A model generated the notes under the pieces. The model was not told where the DNA came from. It ran no database searches and saw only the letters and a program-made list of their open reading frames with translations. From Chiua virens (lineage: Eukaryota > Basidiomycota > Agaricomycetes > Boletales > Boletaceae): DNA of 64,000 nt. Positions 39,776 to 50,792 of this stretch are shown here, in pieces. Numbering within the stretch: position 1 is the stretch's first letter; each line of letters begins with the position of its first letter. The stretch lies in the NCBI GenBank assembly GCA_019787685.1, contig JAHNUO010000017.1:62001-126000 (forward strand), in the 5' to 3' direction. A program made the translations under genes and the position numbers.

Positions 39776-40519
39776 TTACTTGTAGGCAAGGAAATAGGCA
39801 GAGAGGGCTGGGAGATCGTTCGAACCGGCATCGGCGTAACCCTGTCTACGCGATCCATTGAACTTGAGGACGACGACAGGGCCACACCAATCTTTGGCGC
39901 CAGCACCGGATGTGATATGGTGGATGGCACGGTTGACTGGAGCACAACGCGACAAGGCGGCCGGGCTGTACCAGAGATGAAGGGGAAACCTGAGAGGTTC
40001 AGCGTTCAGGCCTTGCGTCAGCACGATGCTGTCCGAGTGTTCTTGGTTGCCTGTGTGGTCAACGAAATGGCCGTTAACGAGAGGCTGCGGGCAGATTCCC
40101 TGCGACGGAACTTGTGACGGTCGGCACTTGATCGTAATGATCCTTGGGCGCTCTGCCACCAATTCATAACGGCATTAATGAACGCGCAGAGGACGCGTCA
40201 TGAGTGAAAGCCCACCTTCATCCGGTTTGAAGAGGATAGCAGAGACCATGATTACTTGTTGCTCTGCCGGGGGTGGGGTAGCAATGATATTGTAGTTTTG
40301 CGCGTGGGCCACGGGGACGCACTCCTTGCGATGGCGCGTCCAGTCCTGATAAGAGTCGCGTGAGTCTTACACAATATGTCGTGTGGCACGTTGTAGGATC
40401 CTCACCGACTGAGAATGCTCTGGGCTGCAATACCAGGCCGCCTGGCAGCGACTGCACCACATAGTCGTGGCCCTGCAGCAAACGAGGCACGGGTGGTTGA
40501 TCACAGGAACGGTGTTCAT
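39776..40519 (-). CDS. MYND-type zinc-finger protein
   Basis: Three exons: 40519-40406, 40345-40216 and 40152-39776, sum 621 nt (206 aa), in frame. The MYND finger starts at about residue 11: CLVCCRATTMWCSRCQAAWY, C, HSQS, then across intron 1 DWTRHRKEC. This gives the C-x2-C, C-x2-C, Y-C-x3-H-x3-D-W-x2-H-x3-C ligand set. MYND fingers bind proline-rich peptides in partners. The C-terminal 150 residues (PSQGICPQPLVNGHFVDHT, LTQGLNAEPLRFPLHLWY, CGPVVVLKFNGSRRQGYADA) look like a conserved fungal module, but I know no function for it. The acceptor at 40153 was chosen because it continues DE into ERPRIITIKCRPS; a later AG at 40127 would end the frame early. Confidence 0.88.
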
Positions 40520-41335
40520 GTTTACACGCAGTAGAAATGAGAGATGATTCTGAGAGAGACAGGAGAAGTGAGGTCGACACTGGAGATCCATGGCTGAACG
40601 ACCGTGTTTAAATAGTTCGACAAAGTACAAGCCGCGACCCTTGAAAGGTACAGCTTGCGATCTCTGTCGTGAAGCACCTTCAAATTGGTTCGCCATGACT
40701 TTTGTGTGGAAAAAAAAAACATGCCCATCGGGAATATTATTATATTTGCTCATAGTACGATTTGGGAAGCCGAGATCGAGATACGTCGAGGCGGTGTAGC
40801 GGCTACCAGGCACCGGATGCTTCAGCGCATGCGTGACAGGACCGTATCTGACTGCGGTAAAGTGATACATACTTGACTCGGAGGTATACGTGAACACGCT
40901 AGCTGCTGCCGAAACGACGCGTGAGGACGACTTCAAGGGCCAGAGTCGCTGGAGTCTAGTTGATCAGCTTAAGTAATCGAAATATACTCGTTTCACTAAC
41001 AAGAGGCGACGGAGGAGATGGCACTGGCGGGACGAAACAACAGAAAACAGAAAGACAGAGGTCCAGAACTTCGTTGTTGGGTTGTGGAACGCAACTGCGG
41101 GTCCGATCCGCTCGCTCAACTCTGTTCGGCGCACCAGCTCGGTCTGTTTTGGAGTGGGAAGGAGTCCATTTCTGAGCGGCAAGCTGGTTAGCGATGTTAC
41201 GTTAGAAGAACTGAATTGCTCTTCTGGATTTACTATGGTAGCAGCAGACCCCCAGCCAGCCTTGGTTCACAACACAGCCACGAGCAACTCACCTGTCACA
41301 AGCGTCACACAAAATTTACTATCCTAAATACTACA
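40520..41335. other. Intergenic, divergent promoter region MYND / Y14
   Basis: About 0.8 kb between two outward-facing genes. The - frame upstream of the MYND start stays open for 139 codons but has no motif and is most likely 5' leader. Confidence 0.4.
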
Positions 41336-42060
41336 ATGTCGGACGAGGAGATGAACATCGATGAGGGTTTGTCTACTCGTTCTCTCGTCTTATCTCGTCT
41401 GATTTGCCCTCTAGTTGCCAATGCGGGTACCGTGAGACGCAGAGGCAGAGGTTTCCATAACACAGCAGGCAAGTTGTTACCGCCAAGCTCCTCACCCTCT
41501 GCGCTCATATTGTGTATTTCCGCTGAGCTAGGTGGAAACGATGGTACGGCGACTGCTGATGCAACTTACGACAGAGTCGAATCCTCCCATGTCAAGGACG
41601 CCGACACCCGCGCTGCCCGATGTACGCTAAACCTTTCATGCAGCGCTGTGATGCACTGAGCCTTGTTGTCCCATGCGCAGCCGTCGAGGGTTGGATCGTC
41701 CTGGTCACCAACGTACATGAAGAAGCAACAGAAGAGGATGTCACCGACAAGTTCGCCGAGTTCGGCGAAATAAAAAATCTCCATCTTAACTTGGATCGCC
41801 GCACAGGCTATGTCAAGGTGCGCCACGAGTACACTGTACCTGCCGCATTGATGCTCACGGATCAAAACTAGGGATATGCGCTAGTCGAGTATGAAACAAT
41901 GGCAGAGGCACAGGCAGCCATTGACGGCGCCTCGGGGACACCGCTGTTGGAGCAGACCATTCAATGCGATTACGCGTTCGTACGGCCACCGCCCTCGGGG
42001 CCAAAGAAGGGTAGAGGAAGAGAAGCACGTGGACGAAGTGCGAGCCCATCCCGAAGATAG
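41336..42060 (+). CDS. RBM8A: RNA-binding protein 8A / Y14 (exon-junction complex)
   Basis: Y14 pairs with Magoh in the exon-junction complex deposited on spliced mRNA. Exons 41336-41366, 41415-41468, 41532-41621, 41681-41817 and 41872-42060 sum to 501 nt (166 aa). N-terminus [10 protein letters not shown]; a basic stretch RRRGRGFHN; then a single [64 protein letters not shown]-terminus [18 protein letters not shown], ending SPSRR, the usual Arg/Ser tail. Intron 2 (41469-41531) has a GC donor that matches the ideal GC form exactly (CAG|GCAAGT). All reading is intact, and length is typical of the family (about 160-175 aa). The presence of Y14 fits an intron-rich genome with a working EJC. Confidence 0.96.
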
Positions 42061-42467
42061 GAACATTCGTGTAATTTTGCGTCATTTCGTGGCAAACTTG
42101 TGGCGTTGCGCGCACCACGAGAGCATGACCCTTGTACGACTCGTCGAACTTGGCTTATGCCGGATCACTGTACATTGTTCAATAATATTCCCGGGTACTA
42201 CGGGTGTTGTTGCCAAGCAGTTTGGCCGGACACAGCTTGATAGCTTGGGGATATTTTCTGGTGGCAGTTTCACTGAACTACATTGTAACTCTGCCAGCGA
42301 TACGACAATCAATGTCTTGAGAGGGGTGTTATTGCGCATTAAGGATAGGCGCCTAACGCTGAGATTGAATTTTCATTGCCACCAGCGCGTGCCATTGTTG
42401 GGTTACAGCAAACTCGTGTTCAGTGGAAATTTGACCTCGCGATTCGACGCGCAGACACTCTTCATCG
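42061..42467. other. Intergenic Y14 / HP1-like
   Basis: 3' region of Y14 and promoter of the next + gene. Nothing else recognised. Confidence 0.4.
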
Positions 42468-43591
42468 ATGCCACGCGCCGCTGACTTGAATTCCGACAGC
42501 GACCACGACAAGGTTCATACCGGGTTGACCAAGAAGACGTACGGCTCAAAGAAACGACGAGGAATGTCCGGCTCTGGCTCCGAGATCGAAGAGGTAGAAA
42601 AGGAGGTCCACTGAGGAGCCCGAAGAGACCGTGGCGGAGGATGAGGAGGGCGATGACGGCGACGAAAACGAGGAAGAGTACGAAATTGAAAAAATTCTCG
42701 ATGCAAAAAAAGGGACAGTTCTCCGGGGTAAGTTGTATCTTTGTTCGTCCTTCACATGATCACTCACAGCACGCGCGTTTTTCGCGTTCAAGGGCCGGAT
42801 GGGCTATTTTGTCAAGTGGCGAGGGTACGAAGAAGAGCATAACAGCTGGGTAGATGAGCAAGATGCAGGGTACGCGTATTGATTGTTAGTTCTGGTCATC
42901 CTCTTCTCTGATTCCAATCTAGAAATGCACAGGAGCTTATCGATCTATTCTGGGTGGAGAAGAGGAAGAATAAGCCGGGCCCGCGCAAGTCAGAGCCTAT
43001 CAAGACAAAATCCAAGATTGTCGACAAGCCCTCGAGGAAGTCCCTAGCAGACGTGGGATTCATCTGCTGAAGTAGAAACTACGATGAAGAAGCGCGGGAG
43101 GCCCAAGAAAGACCAGCTTATCTTTGGACAACGTGGAAGGTCGAGATGAAGATGAGGATGACCAGCGGGCGAAGAAGAAGGCTCGAAAGAGTAACGGCCA
43201 CTTACGAAGGGACGAGAAGGTAGAATCTGACGAAGAGGAGCCACTTGGTGACATGAAAAAGCACATGAAGGTCCCGTCATGGGAGGCACTCATAGATACC
43301 ATTGACACGGTGGAACGTGAGGGTGAGGAACTCTACGTTTATTTCACATTGTGAGTTGTTCGACCTTCCACCCCCATCCTATGCTTATGAGTGCTTTAGG
43401 AGAGCCGATAAGAAACGCGTGCGGGAGAACTCGCGGCTTTGTGCTGAAAAGTTCCCCCAGAAAGTGCGTGCTTATTTACGAATATTTTAGCAACATCAAT
43501 TAATTTCGTGAACCAGCTCATCATGTTTTACGAATCGAACCTGCGGTGGAAAACAGAGGAAGCTAATGATCCAGCGGAAGAAGTTGCGTAA
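42468..43591 (+). CDS. HP1/Swi6-like heterochromatin protein (chromodomain + chromoshadow), frame breaks
   Basis: Binds H3K9-methylated nucleosomes through the chromodomain and dimerises through the chromoshadow. Start MPRAADLNSDSDHDKV. Chromodomain: EEEYEIEKILDAKKGT, then GRMGYFVKWRGYEEEHNSWV, DEQDAGNAQELIDLFW. Aromatic-cage positions Y (EYEIE), W (VKWRGY) and Y/E-H-N-S-W are visible. A basic AT-hook-like KKRGRPKK and an acidic hinge follow. Chromoshadow: VPSWEALIDTIDTVEREGEE, YVYFTLRADKKRVRENSR, LCAEKFPQKLIMFYESNLRW. Introns in the chromoshadow (43352-43398 and about 43464-43516) splice cleanly. The frame changes near 42,610, 43,055 and 43,115. The first can be removed by an intron GTAGAA to the AG at about 42,645; the other two look like single-base indels. 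Confidence 0.85.
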
Positions 43592-44743
43592 TTCCGGATT
43601 TGTCCTACCCCCCTTTGTTTGCTCGTCTGTGGAGCATTATTCATTTTAATTCATTCCTCTTTCCCCTTGACTCCCGGTTTCAATAGTGTTTCAAACGCTG
43701 GTTTTTCGGTTCATTTGTATCACATTTTTGAACTCTGCTATATACAATCAGTTGGTTTTGGTTCAAACCAATCGACGTTTCCATGTTAGTTTACGAGAAA
43801 CGTGTCAATGTAGGTGTCAAAAAATGGAAGGCTTCGCCTCCACGACGGTGACGAGAAATGTCGGGTCTGACAGTGGCTGGGCCCAGAACTTCAAGGAAGC
43901 GGTCACTCCCATTTACGCGATGATATGTACAGTCCGACTGTGCCGTCATGCCATCGTGGGTGGTAAAGGTGTGACTCGGGGTTTCCAACTGAAAAGTGAA
44001 CAAAATGGCGGTGAGTGCCACACGGAGGCAATCTGAATTCTGGTGCCTTCAAGGGCCTTGCCTAGGGCCCATGTTTACATACAATGAGGTACGCGAGAAA
44101 GACTTGTTTTATGAATAGATGTGCCCGAATCGATCATATCAACGAGATTAAATTTTTTCCACAAGAATGGGACATTTACGCGTAGGTATGCGCTATACAT
44201 GCATTTAATATTGGGGATTGACGATTAGTATCAATATGGACTTGCCGAGAGGGCGTTCATTCTTTTCTTCCCTTTTTTTACAGTCGGTGCATCGCCATGG
44301 GAAGGCGGCCTACGTGGGAAAGGGCGGGCCGCCCAAGATCGGCGGTATCTGGTGGGGAATGAACCAGACGACAATCAAAAAGTGCCAGGGTTCAAGCCAA
44401 GGGTCGCGGTCCCGTAAGGCATCCGCCGTGCGCTCTGCGACCATTGTGGGTGGCATGGCCTCCATGCTGATACCACGAGAGTCTAACATGGCAACCCACC
44501 CTGAAACTATCTACCCTGCGCCGGGGGAAAATGTATCCTTTGGATCAGTCGGCGTTCATTTCTTTTTGTCTCCGGGACTCTGGGTTAACGTTGCGTTCTC
44601 AGGATGCCCGCCCAAGCCCAATTGTGCTGTAGTGACTCAATGTGATGATGGACAGGGGTGAACATACTAATATTGCCGCATAACCAAATCCGAATCAAAA
44701 CGTTTAACAGCATAGCAAATCAGTCCCTTTGTACAGTTTCGCA
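43592..44743. other. Intergenic, convergent ends
   Basis: 3' flanks of two convergent genes. A 147-codon + frame at 44218-44661 has no motif and no splice partner. Confidence 0.4.
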
Positions 44744-47700
44744 TCACAGTTCCGCATGGAGGATCTCTGCGCCATCCTCCACCTCCTGGACGAGCCGTGA
44801 TACAGCCTCCTCCGGATCAACGTTTGATCCGCGCACCAGGTGGTCTGACTCGATAATAGGTTCCACCTTACCTAGCGCTTCCAGCACTTCCTCCTGACTC
44901 CGCCCAATAATGACGGGCGGAACAAAAGCTTGCGCTTCCTCTCTGGCACCATCGTCCTGGCACAGGTAGGATGGAGATTACCGGTTCAGCCTCCACTTCA
45001 GGTTCGACAGTGGACCCTTTCTCTTCCTCTTTTTGAGCGATTCCATTGCTGTGATTATTGAACGCTCGCTCGCCGTCTCTCTTTATCCGCCGCAACCGTG
45101 TTTCAAACCCAATCACTATGTCCTGAACTTCAGATTCGAGGTCTGCAACTAATCGGACCCAGAGGATTGGTTACCGCCAGTTCGGGATGAGTGCCGTTTT
45201 GAATTGAGGCGGCCTCCTGAGCGAACCGTTCGCTGGCTACGGTAAGGTACCATCAGTTTCAAATTACATACGGTTGGGGTCATCGAAATGAATACTGACT
45301 TCCAATCAGAGCATGATAACGCTGCCAGTCATTGTATGTGACATCATCCAGCCAGGCATAGTCAAGACCCAGGTCCAACTGGCCTTTCTCTGCGATGTCG
45401 CGCACTTCAGCGACAACTGTGGTGATCTGGTATTTCAGTGCATGCGTCAGGGATCAGCTCAACCATGATTTTCAAACTATCTTTTTTACGAACCTCCTCA
45501 AGCTTCCTTGTCAAGCACAGCCTTGTACCAGGTATTGACGACGGCCTCAGTGGCTAGTAGACATTCGGTGAATTTGTCGTTCACTCGATCAGCAACGCGA
45601 TCCCAGAGCGCCAGTTTCTCGTCCGACTTCCGATTTTCCCCTTTGAGGTTTTTGAGGTAAATTTCTGCTCCCTTGAGGTACTTCTCTGCTTCGCCAACGA
45701 GCTCTTCGATTGAGTGGCGGACCTCGACAGAAGATGCTAGCTCCTCAGCGGCCGTCGTACGCAGGTCACCCAGGCGGCTCTGTAGATAGGACATACTGCC
45801 CCTCATCTGCGCTTCAAGTTCTGTCTCCCACTTGGCTTGCCGGGCCTCCACGTCAACCCGCTTGCGCGCGGCTTCCTCCGCCTTGCAGACGAAGTCGCTT
45901 CTGCCCTTTCTTCCTCTGTCTCCGCGGGCTGGCTAGGGCTACTGTGTATTTCCCCTTCAGATCCATCGGCAGGTTTTAGCGGTTCGCCAAGTCCAAGTTC
46001 GGCATAAAAAGCATCAAAGTCAATTTCCTCGTCGCTTGGCGTGTTCGCGGGAGGAACCGTCGCCGAGGCGGCTGGGATGCTAATTTTGGACGGCGTCGCC
46101 GATGTGTGTATTTCAGTGGGCTCGTCCGCGGGAGAGGGGGCGCTCCACGATGACGTGGCAGTTGCTGTGGCCAAGAACGAAGATGAGACAGCATCAAATT
46201 CTTCCACGAGTACAGAGCTGCTAGATGCGGGGGACTCTGACTCAGGCAAGGATGGTGCCGATGAAGCCTTGGTGCTTAACGGAGAACCGACAGCCGTGGC
46301 AGGGGTATTAAGCGGTGTAGATAAAACTGTGACTTGCCCTGACGCTGGTGTGAGAGTAGGCTCCGCGGAGGTGGATGGTGGTGTTTCAAGGAGACTAAGG
46401 GATAGTGAAACGTCTTCATCGACAGTCTCCTCGACAATGGGAGTGACGTGGTAGGTCGATGAAAGAGAAGGTGTAAAGGAGATAGGGGTGTCGTATCCCG
46501 CTGTCTCCACAAACGTGAGTATTGGGCCGGATGACGATGATTCATGATTAGATGTGGCCTCGCGTACAACATGCTCCCCCTTGCTAAGCTCCTTGACTTT
46601 TTCCCATATTTTAGGCGACATGAGGGTATACGAACTTTTGGTGCTGCTCTTGAAGGAACAGGACAAACTGGCGGAGTCCATACCCAAAATTTCTCGCTAA
46701 TGGAATGGCATAAGGTTTGGCGGCATTGTATCCGTCCTTTGTCTTTGACATGGCCAGAAGAATATATGGCTCCTGCTTGGTGCTGCCACCGCTGAAGGTT
46801 GTATACTGCCACTTGAGTACGCGGCGCAATGCGTTGCTCGTATTCTTGCATGGCACGTTGGCGATAGGGTTCCACGTGAGACTGGACGAGTCGAACGCGA
46901 GGCGCGACGTGTTTATCCCACTGGGGAACGACATACTTGTTCCACTGAGGGACGACGCGTTTATTCCATTCCGGTACAATATGTTTTTCCCATTGTGGGA
47001 CAACATGGAGATTCCACTGTTGCCGTGTGCGAACGAGAATCGGAGCGGCTATTTCGACAGTACGCTGAACATAGGGTTTTGCGCGTTCAATGCGAGGGGC
47101 AACGGAGGGATGGGCGAGCATGGCTTGTATCGGAGGGATGATGTAGGGGTCGAGTACGATGCGCTTGTATTCTGCCAGGCCACGACATATCGGAGATTGG
47201 AGGTGTGTATCCTGCGGACACACAGAGAACATGTAAATGGTAAAGGCGACGAGCAGCAATTTGGTAAGGAAGTCTAGGAAGGCTTGGAAATTCGATTTTA
47301 GGTATTTGTTCTAACAACGGTTAGAATGATAACACGACACAATAGGAGAGTTGAGACTCACTTTATTATGCCTCCTGGATCTCTTCGACTTCTTTCCCGG
47401 GCTGTTGTCCTGCAACAACAACAACAATGATTAATGAGCCCCTCAAGTCGAATAAACAAAACGTGGGATATGATTCTGAACGAGTTCAGGGACATAATCC
47501 AGAAAACAAGACCAGAGCAACATTACAACTGGTAGAAGAGCTACAATCTGCGCAGTAGACAGGTACTTACAAGACCATTTCGGTGATCTTTACTAGCCTT
47601 AGAAGAGTCTGCAGTGGGAGCGGCAACCACGCTGGGGCCGGAATGGTTTGAGATACTGGCAGTATCCTTTCCATAAGCGTTTCTGGGAGGACGTTGTGCT

Positions 47701-47768
47701 CCTTGTGAGGAGTGGCTACGTGCCAGCGGTGGTGGAGGTACGACCGGAGTTCTGCGAGTAACGACCAT
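44744..47768 (-). CDS. Membrane-anchored coiled-coil protein with octapeptide repeat (unknown function)
   Basis: I do not recognise a named family. Order: basic Pro/Ser N-terminus (MVVTRRTPVVPPPPLARSHS), a short exon DNSPGKKSKRSRRHNK at about 47,352-47,409, then an exon starting near 47,311 with one membrane span (FLDFLTKLLLVAFTIYMFSV). After it come a helical region (IIPPIQAMLAHPSVAPRIER), the octapeptide repeat at 46912-47007, more Trp/Tyr-rich helix, and a long Ser/Thr/Pro linker (46,480-45,950). An acidic segment follows, then a coiled coil (DVEARQAKWETELEAQMRG, EELVGEAEKYLKGAEIYLKN) and a conserved-looking LGLDYAWLDDVTYNDWQRYH block. Single-base frame changes occur near 46,780, 46,620, 45,910 and 44,965, mostly explained by one extra base each. 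A signal-anchor topology with a lumenal or wall-facing repeat is inference. Confidence 0.75.
46912..47007 (-). repeat. Coding octapeptide repeat, four 24-nt units
   Basis: Within the membrane coiled-coil protein: HVVPQWEK, HIVPEWNK, RVVPQWNK, YVVPQWDK, then a partial HVAPR. Consensus [HRY]-[VI]-V-P-[QE]-W-[END]-K with invariant V3, P4, W6 and K8. Codons differ between units, so the peptide and not the DNA is being kept. Confidence 0.9.
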
Positions 47769-48154
47769 GGTAGTTGAAGTTGTGCACGTTTATGGAGTTG
47801 TTATATATGTTTTGTTTGTGAAGGAAGAGTGCGTTTGGTAGATAGAGTAGTGATCAGATGGAGGAGGACATAGAGCGTGTCGATTAGTGGAGCGACGTGG
47901 ATATATGTTGGTTGATGTTCTCTTTTGCCGCTTGCAATTTGGCAGGCACAGCCACAAAATGGTCTAAATTTAAAGGGGCTTGACAGGTACTTGTACATCG
48001 CTTTAAACTGTAAGAAACGTTCTCTTGCTTGTTCATGTACATTTAAATACACTTGAATTGAATTCGCAGTTAGTACACACCTTCCAGGATACAATTTATG
48101 CAACTCACATATATCTATTACATAATATCGGATAGCTACTTATCGATACTATAA
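47769..48154. promoter_or_regulatory. Divergent promoter region
   Basis: 386 bp between two outward-facing genes (47768 - strand, 48155 + strand). No strong core element recognised. Confidence 0.4.
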
Positions 48155-50243
48155 ATGGAAGATCCTCGTCGGTTTAGATCTTTCATTTACACCTCCATCT
48201 CGTTCGTCATCGAGGGCAGCGTCCGCAGTCGATGTCACCGGTCCACCATGTTCGGTAGACAGTCCGTTAGGGTAACTTACGCTCATAAAAGGAAACGTGT
48301 CCAGGCAGCGAACAAGGCGCAGCTTTCGTCCCCTCTGGAGGCCCTTCCACCCGAGATGGACGACCTTACGCGTACTCAGATGGCACGCCGCATGCTCAAA
48401 CGTTCTCGTAGAGTTGCCCTCGCAGAAAACTTTGAAGCCAAGGACAAGAACGTCGAACACATCAGAGACCACCTCGCGAAGAGGATAAAGCGCACCCAGG
48501 AGCATATATCGAATGTCGACTCTGCCGTACCCTTTAATACGCTCTCCGATGACCTGTCGTTTCAGACACCGTTCTCTACCCCCCAATCTGTTCACGACTC
48601 AGCCCTCCCCAGACCACCTGTACCGGATCAGCTGTCACCGGTTCCTGTTGCCAAGCGTGTTATGACCCGTACCAGCTCCAGGAGTCTCAAAGAAAATGGC
48701 GCGCATTCGCAAATTCTCGCATCGCCGTTTAGCAGCCGTCCGGGTTCGGCTGCCCCCTCTCCAAAGCATCAGGTCAAAGGTCGATCTTCACGTCGAGTTT
48801 CGCGTATCCCGCTGAATACCAAGTCCCGCACACTCTCTGGAGTCTTCAAAGAAAATGCTCGACATGTACCGCGGAAAGGTTCTACTGCCTCTCTCAAAGA
48901 GCCGAACAAGGAACCTGTTGCTGCGCGCATCATGCGTCAACGCTACCGCTCGAGCCCATCCACCTCATATATGCGCGCTCAATTCGCACAGGACGAGTGG
49001 ATTTCGCCTCCCAAGGCAATTTCGCGAGCTTTAGACGGCAACGAGCTCCATTCGCCTGGTGGTTCTGTTCATAGCAACGGGTCGTTTTATACTGATCAAC
49101 CCCGATCTTGCTCGACTCCGGCCACATCCCGATTACGAAAACTGTCTAAACGACATGGGCGACGAACCGAAGTAGATAATTTCCCTGTGGCTTCCTCTTT
49201 GCCCAAGGATTCCACAGAGGCCGGGAACCTTGATGTCGAAATGATGGATGGTACAGTACTCCAGCGGCGTCAAACGATCCACCTTTCCAGTAATAGTATA
49301 TTCACTTCTTCTGGCGAATTCACAGTCGCGACACTTCCTGTGAATAACGGCAGAACCCGGGGCGAGATCGTCGAAGAATCACAAGTGGGCCGGACCCTAG
49401 CTGGTTCATTTCTTGCCGAGTTTGAAATCCCCCTTTCCGACTCGCCTGTGTTGACCACTGCCACGAAAATGCTAGATTCAGGGAGCGTACCTAAGGCGTC
49501 TTTCGGGAAGGCACCATTCGGTCTGCCTGGTACAAGTCCAGTGCATGGCGGAAATCTCATTGTTAGGAGGTATAGAAACCCTCCTTCGAGTCCAGCAGGG
49601 GACTTAGCGGAAGAGCTCTCTTCAATGGGCATCCGCGGTATGTCTGTCAAAAATACGTTTGCCTCGAGGCCACTATTGCGCCATTCTGCTAAAAAGTCTA
49701 TTAACACCATCCGAAGCAGGTGGTCAGAACAAGCACTTGGTCGCTGAAACACATCGTCCATCCGCCGCTGTACCTCTGCACGGACGATCACGTTCTTCGC
49801 AGGATGCTCCTGCCAAGACCAGCACAAGGAAATCTGTCAATAGAAAATCTGCTCGGAACCGTGCAAGCACTATTCGCGCATCCGAATTTGCCAGACCTGG
49901 TGTATCCCCGTCCGACGTTGCCTCTAGATCGACTGCCTCTTTGCTACCCAACGCGCGACGCACTCGCTCTGGAACCGTCGTCGGCCCGAACTCGAAATTA
50001 GCAACTAAAGATGCTGGATTGTCCGCTGGGACGGCCCAAGGTATCGAAGCTGTTGAGCCCGAGTCCGAAGAGCTTGATGACGAGTTGCTGTTGAAAAGTT
50101 GTTGGATTGAAGATGTCGAGTACCTCGGTCTGCCGGCTCTAGCAAACAGGAAAGAGGTCGAGGCTGATGAAATGAATTTGGGTGGCCTTTGGCATGGACT
50201 AGAGTTTGGCCCTCCACGTCAACTAGGGTTGAGGAGGCGGTAA
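48155..50243 (+). CDS. Basic Ser/Arg-rich hypothetical protein
   Basis: Two exons, 48155-49637 and 49720-50243, with an 82-nt intron (donor CGCG|GTATGT, acceptor GCAG) that joins SSMGIR to GGQNKHLVAETHRPS. The sum is 2,007 nt (668 aa). No known domain. Features seen: an N-terminal block MFGRQSVRVTYAHKRKR from Met32 (48248), which may be the true start; LTRTQMARRMLKRSRR; several SP/TP sites; repeated phrases R[IV]SRIPLNTK-, FKENAR- and LKENGAH-like; and an acidic C-terminal block (VEPESEELDDELLLKSCWIE). The many SP/TP and KEN-like tripeptides (SLKENGAH at about 48,689; FKENARH at about 48,847) would suit a cell-cycle-regulated nuclear protein. This is inference only. Confidence 0.75.
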
Positions 50244-50792
50244 GTTGGTGAGGACAACAATATCATCGTTGCCAGTTTCTGTTTGGCATCAGTGTGCACT
50301 GACCGACGCTCTCGATGCATTGCTTTCGTTTTCTTGGACCATACTTGCTGCATTTCGTGTTCACACGTCCCTTCTCTCGTTTGTTTCATACAAGGAGACG
50401 GTTGTACGACTTTCATTGTAGCAGTATCTCCATTGCACTCGCCTGATGATTAGTTCGGTTGCATCGCAAGATTGTTATTGGCATTGGTAGATGTCACGAT
50501 CTACGTACGTTAAATGAGCACTTCAAAAGTGGACGAACAACAAGGACAAGAGAATGTTACAAATATCCAGGTATCAAAGCGATGGGAGACAGAAGAAGGA
50601 AACCAAGAAAGCGACTATTGCAGGCTACAGCTTACAATTTCCGACCCAATGTACTGCCGGAAAAGTGGAATAAAATGAAACGACCTACAATATCATACAA
50701 CATAGTTTCGCGTCCGGTCGTAATAAAGCGTTAACGATTTGTCGGGTTCGTATATGTGCGTGAACGGCGAATGTTGTCGAATTCGATGACGG
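50244..50792. other. Intergenic, convergent ends
   Basis: 3' flanks of a + gene and a - gene. Nothing else recognised. Confidence 0.4.

Noticed and set aside
40127..40215. Later acceptor at 40127 in the MYND gene
   Set aside because: It would stop within 19 codons; the acceptor at 40153 continues a long conserved-looking C-terminal region.
49638..49750. Frameshift in the basic Ser-rich gene near 49,740
   Set aside because: A consensus intron (GTATGT...GCAG, 49638-49719) restores the frame, so no break is needed.
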